This document shows, in pieces, positions 1 to 7,052 of a DNA stretch of 64,000 nucleotides. Source of the stretch: Methylomonas sp. AM2-LC (GTDB lineage: Bacteria; Pseudomonadota; Gammaproteobacteria; Methylococcales; Methylomonadaceae). Position numbers and translations under genes: made by a program. Within the stretch, counting starts at the first letter, position 1, and each line of letters starts with the position of its first letter. The notes under the pieces are model-generated. The model made no database searches and had not been told where the DNA came from. It saw nothing but the letters and a program-made list of their open reading frames with translations. The DNA lies in the NCBI RefSeq assembly GCF_039904985.1, contig NZ_CP157005.1:3491501-3555500 (forward strand), given 5' to 3'.

Positions 1-676
1 CATTGACGTTGATGATGACTAACCGGCCATAACCTTGATGATAATCGTTCCTAAAATCATAAACGGCACCTATAACCATTAATTTCTGTTGGTTCAATTC
101 ATCCGCAAAAAAAGCCATGGCTTCATCTACCTGATGATTAATGTTATGTTCTACTGAATCGAGTACCAACGTAGCATTATCTGGATCGCCAAGTGGTACA
201 TGCAGATTATCCAGTTCGGCTTTAATGGCTGGGGACAATTCCGAATAATCCTGCATTGCCGCTCTGACTGCACCACACATAGTATGCCCCAGCACTAATA
301 GCAAAGGGGTATGTAAATGTCTAACCCCGTATTCAATAGAGCCGCGTACTGGATCAATTTGATTACCTATATTTCTGACGAAAAATAAATCTCCATCTGG
401 GTGCGGGTCAATCGCATGTGAATGAACTCTGGAATCGGCACAGCCTAAAACAGTTGCTTTGGGTGTTTGTCCTTTAATAAACGGTAAAAAATAGTTTTTA
501 CTATGCTGTTTAACAAAATCGCGATTAGCGTCCAACACATGATCAACCGCTACCCTGATTTTCTGCTGTTCACTCGTAATAAGAGTATGCGATTTTTTAA
601 CTGGCTTCGCATAAGCCGAATTGCCTAATAAGACAGAGACTAAAACGATACCTAAACTAAACCTGATTTTTGCCAT
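1..676 (-). CDS. Beta-carbonic anhydrase, exported (partial, C-terminus off window)
   Basis: Interconverts CO2 and bicarbonate, probably in the periplasm. The reading frame from the ATG at 676 stays open to base 1, giving 225 residues before the window ends, so the C-terminus is missing. Residues 1-23 form a signal peptide ending in SAYA. The beta-class zinc site is visible: the CADSRV motif (Cys, with the Asp-Arg dyad) and, about 60 residues on, GHTMCGA (His and Cys ligands). The run TVLGCADSRV...GDLFFVRNIGN is characteristic of the family. Periplasmic beta-CAs of this kind often support inorganic carbon supply. The family call is secure; the physiological role is inferred. Confidence 0.93.
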   Translation of the reverse strand, partial: MAKIRFSLGIVLVSVLLGNSAYAKPVKKSHTLITSEQQKIRVAVDHVLDANRDFVKQHSKNYFLPFIKGQTPKATVLGCADSRVHSHAIDPHPDGDLFFVRNIGNQIDPVRGSIEYGVRHLHTPLLLVLGHTMCGAVRAAMQDYSELSPAIKAELDNLHVPLGDPDNATLVLDSVEHNINHQVDEAMAFFADELNQQKLMVIGAVYDFRNDYHQGYGRLVIINVN

Positions 677-717
677 AGAGAATGAATTAATTTGTCTGGC
701 TAACTGGATTGAAAAAT

Positions 718-735
718 CTTATCAACATTGATAAG
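718..735. promoter_or_regulatory. Short inverted repeat upstream of the carbonic anhydrase
   Basis: CTTATCAA, two bases, then TTGATAAG: a perfect 8+2+8 inverted repeat about 42 bases before the carbonic anhydrase start. It could be an operator for a dimeric regulator. It does not have the usual FNR arrangement (TTGAT-N4-ATCAA) because the half-sites are inverted. No regulator can be named from sequence. Confidence 0.3.
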
Positions 736-870
736 CGTTAAGCATTAGGCAATAAGCCAGTTTAGTATCTCTCTGTCAAATCACTGAGTACATTCAAGCC
801 TAAACTGCACTCAGAACCATCGTTTGAAGAGATTAGCATGCTTTGTCGGCCACTAAAAACACAAAATGTC

Positions 871-1080
871 TTATTTTCTTAACGGATCTAGCAGAGTTTT
901 TAAGCCATTGTGATCCATCTCTTGCATCACTGCCAATAACCGACCTAGCTCACCATGAGGAAATCCCTCGCGTGCAAACCAATTTAGGTAATGTCCGGGC
1001 AAATCTGCGATGACACGTCCTTTGTATTTACCGTATGGCATAGCATAGGTAACCAACTTGAGTAAATATTCAGATTTCAT
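871..1080 (-). CDS. DUF3820 family protein
   Basis: A 69-residue protein with the DUF3820 core: a short N-terminal segment, the MPYGKYKGRVIADLP stretch, then YLNWFAREGFPHGELGRLL. It matches the full length of the family, which is widespread in gammaproteobacteria. The family is sometimes called a putative quorum-sensing-regulated virulence factor, but no biochemical function is established. No strong ribosome binding site precedes the ATG. It is monocistronic, and its 5' side faces the mosB leader. Confidence 0.85.
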   Translation of the reverse strand: MKSEYLLKLVTYAMPYGKYKGRVIADLPGHYLNWFAREGFPHGELGRLLAVMQEMDHNGLKTLLDPLRK

Positions 1081-1404
1081 TGTTGCTATTTGCTCAAGAA
1101 CAAGATTGAGTTCTCACTCATTTTTACATTTATTGCCATTATAAATCTATCTTTAAAAAGTCTAGGCTTTATTTAACCCTATCAACCCGAAAGGCTTCAG
1201 CGTGCAGCGTTATTCAAATGCTTCGGTTGAATGTTAATGACGTTTCCGCTACACTCTAAATACCCTGTAAATATTAGGCAATCATGACAACCACAGCGGG
1301 ATTTCTCAAAAACGACCTGGATATCTCTGCAAAGTGTTGTTGTCGAAAAATCGCAGGCAAAACGGGAATTGCAACAGTTAATATCAACGTTTAAGGTATC
1401 CGAA
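1081..1404. other. Leader and intergenic region upstream of mosB
   Basis: This stretch separates the divergent DUF3820 gene from mosB. It holds a possible 36-codon upstream ORF (1284-1394) that ends ten bases before the mosB ATG. I could not recognise a ModE box or a molybdenum cofactor riboswitch by eye, but a covariance-model search was not possible. Confidence 0.5.
1284..1394 (+). CDS. Possible 36-aa upstream ORF in the mosB leader
   Basis: An ATG at 1284 with AGG five bases upstream opens a 36-codon frame whose TAA (1392-1394) overlaps the AAGG ribosome binding site of mosB. The peptide begins MTTTAGFLKND and carries three consecutive cysteines followed by RK (AKCCCRK) near its middle. 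The stop-to-start arrangement is what translational coupling or a leader peptide would look like. No homologue is known to me, and it could be chance. Confidence 0.3.
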   Translation: MTTTAGFLKNDLDISAKCCCRKIAGKTGIATVNINV

Positions 1405-2217
1405 ATGACCAACACCACAGTTGAGCTTGAACAGCTCCTCATGCAGCGCTCCCTGACCGATGCTGAACTGCAGACAGCGGCAGATTCTGCCGCAGACTTT
1501 CGCATCTTGCCCGACGCCACGGTGATCAAGATCGGCGGGCAAAGCATTATTGATCGTGGTCGCTCCGCCGTTTATCCTCTGGTAGACGAAATCGTCACTG
1601 CACGTAAGTCTCACAAACTATTGATTGGAACAGGCGCAGGTACTCGCGCCCGCCACCTATATTCAATTGCCGCAGGGCTTAACCTACCGGCAGGCGTGCT
1701 CTCGCAGTTAGGTGCCTCGGTTGCCGATCAGAATGCTGCCATGCTGGGGCAGCTTCTGGCAAAACACGGCATCAGTGCGGTAGAAGGCGCTGGACTGTCG
1801 GCAGTACCGCTCTACCTTGCCGAGGTAAATGCTGTTGTTTTCAGCGGTATGCCACCCTATGGATTATGGATGCGTCCGCCTACCGAAGGCGTTATTCCGC
1901 CTTATCGTACCGATGCTGGCTGTTTCCTGCTTGCCGAACAATTTGGCTGCAAGGCCATGATCTATGTAAAAGACGAAGACGGCCTGTATACGGCAAATCC
2001 AAAGACATCGAAAAATGCCACGTTCATTCCGCAGATCTCGGTTGACGAAATGAAAGCAAAAGGGTTGCACGATTCGATACTTGAATTTCCAGTGCTTGAT
2101 CTTCTCCAGACTGCACACCATATTCGCCAAGTGCAGATAGTCAATGGCCTTATCCCCGGCAATCTGACCCGCGCGCTCGCTGGCGAGCATGTTGGCACCC
2201 TCATCACTGCGAATTGA
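1405..2217 (+). CDS. mosB: Molybdenum storage protein subunit beta
   Basis: One of two homologous subunits of the Mo/W storage protein, a cytoplasmic heterohexamer (alpha3beta3) that holds molybdate as polyoxomolybdate clusters in an ATP-dependent way. The fold is an amino acid kinase (UMP-kinase-like) fold. Near-identity to the Azotobacter vinelandii beta subunit is recognisable in [33 protein letters not shown] and [13 protein letters not shown]. The ATG at 1405 gives 270 residues, the Azotobacter length, with AAGG eight bases upstream; the upstream in-frame start at 1369 has no support. mosA follows after eight bases, so the pair is an operon. Storage would supply nitrogenase or molybdoenzymes. 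Confidence 0.96.
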   Translation: MTNTTVELEQLLMQRSLTDAELQTAADSAADFRILPDATVIKIGGQSIIDRGRSAVYPLVDEIVTARKSHKLLIGTGAGTRARHLYSIAAGLNLPAGVLSQLGASVADQNAAMLGQLLAKHGISAVEGAGLSAVPLYLAEVNAVVFSGMPPYGLWMRPPTEGVIPPYRTDAGCFLLAEQFGCKAMIYVKDEDGLYTANPKTSKNATFIPQISVDEMKAKGLHDSILEFPVLDLLQTAHHIRQVQIVNGLIPGNLTRALAGEHVGTLITAN

Positions 2218-2225
2218 GAATACCC

Positions 2226-3059
2226 ATGGCTGAAATTTCCAACACTATTAAACACGTTGCTTCACCACTCGCGCGCCAAACGCTACAGGACTCAGACCTC
2301 ACCCGCCCTGTGGCTGGCGTACGCCCTATCCGCCTGCTACCCTGGTTACATGTTGTAAAAATCGGTGGACGTTCCATCATGGATCGCGGAGCAGATGCAA
2401 TTCTGCCTATCGTAGACGAACTTCGCAAACTCTTGCCCGAACATCGCCTGTTAATTCTAACTGGCCCCGGCATCCGCGCCCGCCATCTATATAGCGTTGG
2501 TCTCGACCTGGGCTTACCCGTGGGTTCCCTTGCCTCACTCGCGGCGAGCGAAGCGGGTCAGAACGGCCACATTCTGGCCTCTTTACTCGCCCCAGAAGGT
2601 GTCTCGTATGTAGATCACCCTACCATTGCCAGCCAACTCGCAATTCATTTATCGGCAGCCCGCGCCGTGGTTGGCAGTGCTTTCCCGCCGTATCACCATC
2701 ACGAATTCCCTACCTCGCGCATCCCCACTCACCGCGCCGACACGGGTGCATTCCTGCTTGCTGACGCGTTGGGCGCCGCTGGCCTAACAATAGTGGAAGA
2801 TGTAGACGGGGTGTATAGCGTTGACCCGAAAGGCCCTGAAGCAAATCAGGCGCATTTAATCCGTGAAGCAAACGCGACTGATTTCGTCAAACATGAAGGC
2901 ACGCTACCATTTGACCGCGCGCTACTTGAGGTAATGGCAACCGCACGCCATCTTGAGTATGTGCAGATCGTAAACGGGCTGGTACCAGGAAGGCTGACGG
3001 CTGCACTACGTGGTGAACATGTTGGAACCATCATACACAGCAACAAACACACGTCATGA
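2226..3059 (+). CDS. mosA: Molybdenum storage protein subunit alpha
   Basis: Partner of the preceding subunit in the molybdenum storage hexamer. It is recognised by its closeness to the Azotobacter alpha subunit: [20 protein letters not shown] near the N-terminus, [20 protein letters not shown], the His-rich [10 protein letters not shown] segment lining the cluster cavity, and [23 protein letters not shown] at the C-terminus. The ATG at 2226 (277 residues) aligns with the known start and has GAGAA upstream; an in-frame TTG at 2214 overlaps the mosB stop and is less likely. Both subunits share the amino acid kinase fold and arose by duplication. Confidence 0.96.
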   Translation: MAEISNTIKHVASPLARQTLQDSDLTRPVAGVRPIRLLPWLHVVKIGGRSIMDRGADAILPIVDELRKLLPEHRLLILTGPGIRARHLYSVGLDLGLPVGSLASLAASEAGQNGHILASLLAPEGVSYVDHPTIASQLAIHLSAARAVVGSAFPPYHHHEFPTSRIPTHRADTGAFLLADALGAAGLTIVEDVDGVYSVDPKGPEANQAHLIREANATDFVKHEGTLPFDRALLEVMATARHLEYVQIVNGLVPGRLTAALRGEHVGTIIHSNKHTS

Positions 3060-3416
3060 ACAATGTTGTTTATAAGTGATAACTTGAGGTAGAAAGCGGG
3101 GGGGCATTCGTTACCCTCGCAATGGATCAGTTAGCGACTAATGTTTAACTGCATTGCAAACTTGTAGGTTCGGCAGAGCTTGAATCGTTGGGCTTTTCCT
3201 GGCGTCAGCCCAACCTACGTGCTTACATCTAAACGTAACAGATATAAATTACCTAAGTGCTTCAATATTGCCATTTTGAAAACATACTCCGGTAAACATT
3301 CCCACGATACGTTGCACTAATCGTGGCTACGCTGGCTGTATTCTATTGGAAAGCTGAGCTGGTGGGTTAAGACTTGCGCCTAACCCAACCTAAGTCTAGC
3401 GCATAACCGCAAAGCT
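3060..3416. other. Intergenic region between convergent mosA and gpmI
   Basis: No gene seen. It contains one REP-like inverted repeat (3164-3219) and further scattered matches to AACCCAACCTA. No clear intrinsic terminator with a U-tract was found for either gene. Confidence 0.5.
3164..3219. repeat. REP-like inverted repeat
   Basis: GTAGGTTCGGC at 3164 pairs with GCCCAACCTAC ending at 3219, separated by about 34 bases. The arms carry the GTAGGTT...AACCTAC ends typical of bacterial REP or BIME units. A related copy with diverged arms lies at 34271-34328. Confidence 0.5.
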
Positions 3417-5069
3417 TTAGCCTACTTCTACCAAACTTGCTGCATAATCTTTCGGTGGTTCAAAACCCAACAACGTAATACAGGTTGCTGCCAAACTGGC
3501 AATTCCAGCCTTAGGCACCTCCACCAGACGTGCATTAGCCGCTCCAGATGGATCGTACACAATAGCGGGTACAGGGTTCAATGAATGAGCTGTTTTCGAC
3601 TTATAGTTGCCCTGCTTATCCAGCACCAATGCACCGGTCTTTTTATCTAATTCAAACATATCATCCGCATTGCCATGATCGGCTGAGCAAACCAAAATAC
3701 CATTGGCCTGTTTTAGTGCCTCAACTATTCTACCCAAATTTTCATCGACTGCTTCTACGGCTATTTTTACGGCGCTGACAACACCGGTATGTCCCACCAT
3801 ATCGCCATTGGGAAAATTTAAGCGGATAAATTGATATTCGCCGCTCTCAATAGCCTTTACTACCACATCAGTAATTTCATTGGCTTTCATGCGCGGCGCA
3901 TCTTCAAACGGGCAAATATCCGATGGAATTTCTTGCCAGGTTTCTGTTGCAAATTTGCCTGAATTATTACCGTTGAAGAAATAGGTCATATGTCCATATT
4001 TCTGTGTTTCCGAAATAGCCAGTTGCTTGACTCCGGAATTGGAGAGATATTCGCTCATGGTGCGGTCAATAGCGGGTGGTGTGACCAAATAACGTTTAGG
4101 GACATCAAGGTCGCCGTCATATTGCATCATGCCCGCATATAGCACGTTCGGTTTTACGCCACGATCAAATTCCTGTAATTCATCTGCTTCAAATGCTTTA
4201 GTAATTTCTAAAGCACGGTCGCCACGGAAATTGAAGAAAATAACGCTGTCACCATCGACAATGGGACCCACAGGCTTAGCATCACGTTCAATAATAAATG
4301 CAGGTAAATCCTGATCCAGAATACCTGGATTTTCAGTACGGAAGGTTTCTACCGCTGCTTTCATTGTGGCAAACATACGACCTTCTGCTTTGACATGCGT
4401 GTCCCAGCCACGCTTCACCATATCCCAATTAGCGTTATAACGATCCATAGTAATGTTCATGCGTCCACCACCGGATGCCACGCAATAATCCACAGTGCCA
4501 TCGGCATTAATACCATTCAAGAACGTATCAAAGCGTTCAATATACTCAAGTGCCGAGGTGGGTGGCACATCGCGCCCATCTATAAGAGCATGTATCCGTG
4601 CTTTCTTAACACCTTGCTGTTTAGCCGTCGTTAACATAGACTCCAAATGACTTAAATTAGAGTGTACATTACCGTCTGAAAACAGTCCGATAAAATGCAA
4701 TGTTGACGACTTATTAATCACGTTTGCAGTCAGTTCTTGCCAAACCGAACCTTGGGCATACATGGCACCAGAAGCAATAGCTTTTCCAACCAAAGCGGCA
4801 CCCTGCTCAAAAACACGACCGCAACCGATGGCATTATGCCCTACCTCTGAATTACCCATATCGCCATCATCCGGTAGACCTACCGCAACGCCATGCGCCC
4901 GCAACTCGGTATACAAGGCATTATCATGCAACCAGTTCAGATTTGGAGTTTTTGCCTGCTTGACATAATCGCTTTCCGGATTTTTACCAATTCCGACTCC
5001 ATCCATAATGACTAATACCACAGGACCTTTTGGGCCAGTAAAAGCCATATTTTTTTTCAACTCAATCAT
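3417..5069 (-). CDS. gpmI: 2,3-bisphosphoglycerate-independent phosphoglycerate mutase
   Basis: Interconverts 3- and 2-phosphoglycerate in glycolysis and gluconeogenesis in the cytoplasm, using two Mn2+ ions and a phosphoserine intermediate. The 550 residues show the alkaline-phosphatase-like metal site VLVIMDGVGIG (Asp23), the nucleophile Ser74 in GDMGNSEVGHNAIG, the substrate loop DGRDVPP, RMNITMDRY, and the C-terminal metal motif CSADHGNADDM. The ATG at 5069 has GGAG six bases upstream. Length is slightly above the usual 510-515 residues because of a short N-terminal extension and an internal KTGALVLDKQG segment. It is monocistronic. Confidence 0.97.
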   Translation of the reverse strand: MIELKKNMAFTGPKGPVVLVIMDGVGIGKNPESDYVKQAKTPNLNWLHDNALYTELRAHGVAVGLPDDGDMGNSEVGHNAIGCGRVFEQGAALVGKAIASGAMYAQGSVWQELTANVINKSSTLHFIGLFSDGNVHSNLSHLESMLTTAKQQGVKKARIHALIDGRDVPPTSALEYIERFDTFLNGINADGTVDYCVASGGGRMNITMDRYNANWDMVKRGWDTHVKAEGRMFATMKAAVETFRTENPGILDQDLPAFIIERDAKPVGPIVDGDSVIFFNFRGDRALEITKAFEADELQEFDRGVKPNVLYAGMMQYDGDLDVPKRYLVTPPAIDRTMSEYLSNSGVKQLAISETQKYGHMTYFFNGNNSGKFATETWQEIPSDICPFEDAPRMKANEITDVVVKAIESGEYQFIRLNFPNGDMVGHTGVVSAVKIAVEAVDENLGRIVEALKQANGILVCSADHGNADDMFELDKKTGALVLDKQGNYKSKTAHSLNPVPAIVYDPSGAANARLVEVPKAGIASLAATCITLLGFEPPKDYAASLVEVG

Positions 5070-5477
5070 TTAAAACTCCAACTTGCAGGTGTATCAATAT
5101 AAAATTATAAACGGTTTTTAATATAACCATCCCATCCTATGAATGGCAAAATTATCATGAGGATATCGGGAAAGTGTTGATCATTTTAAGAAATTCGAAC
5201 GCTTATGCAATGCCAAGATAGCTAAATGAATTCTGATAAACGACAACATTTTTCGAGTCTGCGACAAATTTACGTAAACGCAAACATTGCATTGGCAACC
5301 TAGCCATTGACAATCTTTACTTCTAAATTGACTATATCCCCTCCCAATCATATTAACTATTAATAATTGAGGAATCAAATTATGAAAGTGTGTCATTTAC
5401 ACATTTTGAAAATATTGACGTAAGCAAGTATCAAGCTTATGGCCGTCACAGCAGCACTTTGATGGTTATCAGGCTGT
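5070..5477. other. Intergenic region between gpmI and the Crp/Fnr gene
   Basis: AT-rich with no convincing gene. On the plus strand a 13-codon frame (5382-5423) with GAGG upstream follows a TTGACA-like box at about 5308. It may be chance or a gene remnant. The larger minus-strand frame here has no recognisable similarity and poor start context. Confidence 0.4.
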
Positions 5478-6191
5478 TTAGACAATTAAAAACAAACGGT
5501 TAAACTCATTCTTGACAACTGAATAACACTCACAAACGCTATTCTCTAAACCTATGCGATCCAGCACAGAAATATGTCCACGCCGGTAACTGATGTAACC
5601 AGAACGTTGCAATTTACCGGCAGCCTCTGTAATTCCTTCGCGGCGAACGCCCAGTGCATAGGCGACTAATTCCTGAGTGATAATCAACTCGTTCGAGGGT
5701 AGGCGGTCCAGTGTCAATAACAACCATCTGCATAGTTGCTGTTCTATAGAGTGATGACGATTGCAAACGGCAGTCTGGGAAATTTGTGTCATTAAGGCCT
5801 GCGTATAGCGTAGTAATAATCGTTGCATCAATCCCGCACGATTAAACTCCTGTTTCAGTAGTCGTCCTGGTAAGCGATATCCGTAACCCGCAGTTCTAAC
5901 CACCGCAGAGCTAGAGGTAGTCTCACCGCCCATGAAGAGCGCTATTCCAACCACGCCTTCATTACCCACTCCGGCAGATTCTGCGGATGCGCCAGACTCC
6001 ATAACATAATGTAAGGATACAATGGCGGTGGCAGGAAAATAGGCATACTGTAACTTTACGCCAGGTTCATACAGCATTTGCCCAAGCAACATCGGTACAA
6101 ACTCTAAATGGGCAGCTAAGGTTTCCAATTCCTGCTTGGGCAATACAGCGAGCAAATGATTCTGGGTGGGGCTCTGGGATAAGGTTATCAT
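5478..6191 (-). CDS. Crp/Fnr-family transcriptional regulator
   Basis: A 237-residue regulator with an N-terminal cyclic-nucleotide-binding-type beta-roll (about 20-140; VPMLLGQMLYEPG...YFPATAIVSL) and a C-terminal winged helix (about 150-225). The recognition region reads ITQELVAYALGVRREGITEAAGKLQ, the variant common in Crp/Fnr proteins that sit beside sensor kinases. There is no N-terminal cysteine cluster, so it is not an FNR-type oxygen sensor, and the cAMP-contacting residues of CRP are not evident. It is last in a three-gene operon, 21 bases after the REC-PAS gene, and is probably its transcriptional output. The ligand is unknown. Confidence 0.88.
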   Translation of the reverse strand: MITLSQSPTQNHLLAVLPKQELETLAAHLEFVPMLLGQMLYEPGVKLQYAYFPATAIVSLHYVMESGASAESAGVGNEGVVGIALFMGGETTSSSAVVRTAGYGYRLPGRLLKQEFNRAGLMQRLLLRYTQALMTQISQTAVCNRHHSIEQQLCRWLLLTLDRLPSNELIITQELVAYALGVRREGITEAAGKLQRSGYISYRRGHISVLDRIGLENSVCECYSVVKNEFNRLFLIV

Positions 6192-6212
6192 TGGCTGTAC
6201 CTATCAATTGAT

Positions 6213-7052
6213 TTATTTATTGGTAATAAGTGCAACGCCTATACCCCGGTAACCAATATATCGACAATGGCGATCAAACATGGGTTCGCCACTCACCTGG
6301 TACTGTTGTTGTTTACCATCACTACAAAGACGGCTAAAAACATAATCCAGGAATGGCTGTCTAGCGGAAATTTTTGCTCGCAACACTTTGCGCTCTTCTT
6401 CATTCCAGCCTGTCATAGCCACATATGCCTCTTTATCATCATCTGCCTCTTTATCATCATCACTAACAACCGTTAAACCTAGCATCTCCAAAACGGGGCC
6501 TGATACTTTGCTGAATTGACCATTTTCATCCTGCTCCCAATACCAATCGGAAACCAGTTCCACCAAATTACGATAACTGGCTTCGCTGTAACGCAGCTCT
6601 GCTGTTCGCTCCTGAACAGTCTCTTCCAATAACTTATTATAATTTTGCAGTTTTTTGTACAATAGCCGTACTTCCAACATATTGTGGATACGCGTTTTTA
6701 CTTCTAACAGATCAAACGGTTTACTGATAAAATCTTTGGCTCCCGCTTTTAAAGCCAGCAGCTTGTGACCCGGTTGCGCAGTGAGAACCAACACAGGTAA
6801 ATAACTATCCAACTCGTCTGTTTTTAAACCCTCCATTACCTGAAATCCATCCATCACTGGCATCTGCAAATCAAGTAAAATGAGATCATAATGATTGTGG
6901 CGATGTAACTGGCATACCTGTTGTGGATTACTGGTTGATGAAACTCGCAAATAGCCTGCCTCATGTAGTAATTGTTCAAGCAGAGCAATATTGGACTCCT
7001 GATCATCAACAATAAGTATGTTTGCATTCAAAAACTCTTCGGCACTAATCAT
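6213..7052 (-). CDS. Response regulator with REC and PAS domains
   Basis: A cytoplasmic signalling protein with no DNA-binding or enzymatic output domain. From the ATG at 7052 it has 279 residues: a receiver domain (about 10-125; ILIVDDQ and LILLDLQMPVMDG with the phosphoacceptor Asp), a short coiled coil (about 130-160; LEETVQERTAELRYSE), and a PAS domain (about 160-275). The chosen ATG overlaps the stop of the upstream kinase by eight bases (ATGATTAG) and has AGGTG upstream; the frame extends further but inside the kinase gene. An acidic insertion in the PAS repeats DDDKEA twice. It probably relays between the hybrid kinase and the Crp/Fnr protein. Confidence 0.88.
   Translation of the reverse strand: MISAEEFLNANILIVDDQESNIALLEQLLHEAGYLRVSSTSNPQQVCQLHRHNHYDLILLDLQMPVMDGFQVMEGLKTDELDSYLPVLVLTAQPGHKLLALKAGAKDFISKPFDLLEVKTRIHNMLEVRLLYKKLQNYNKLLEETVQERTAELRYSEASYRNLVELVSDWYWEQDENGQFSKVSGPVLEMLGLTVVSDDDKEADDDKEAYVAMTGWNEEERKVLRAKISARQPFLDYVFSRLCSDGKQQQYQVSGEPMFDRHCRYIGYRGIGVALITNK

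Noticed and set aside
1081..1404. Molybdenum cofactor riboswitch or ModE site in the mosB leader
   Set aside because: No recognisable Moco RNA or ModE consensus by eye; needs a covariance-model search, so not called.
1197..1547. Minus-strand ORF across the mosB leader and start
   Set aside because: Overlaps the well-supported mosB gene on the other strand; composition and Ser/Cys-rich sequence look like a shadow frame.
5181..5396. 71-aa minus-strand ORF between gpmI and the Crp/Fnr gene
   Set aside because: No family resemblance, poor start context and an unlikely composition; treated as chance.
5382..5423. 13-codon plus-strand ORF with GAGG upstream
   Set aside because: Too short to support, no downstream plus-strand gene for it to lead, and the promoter spacing is poor.
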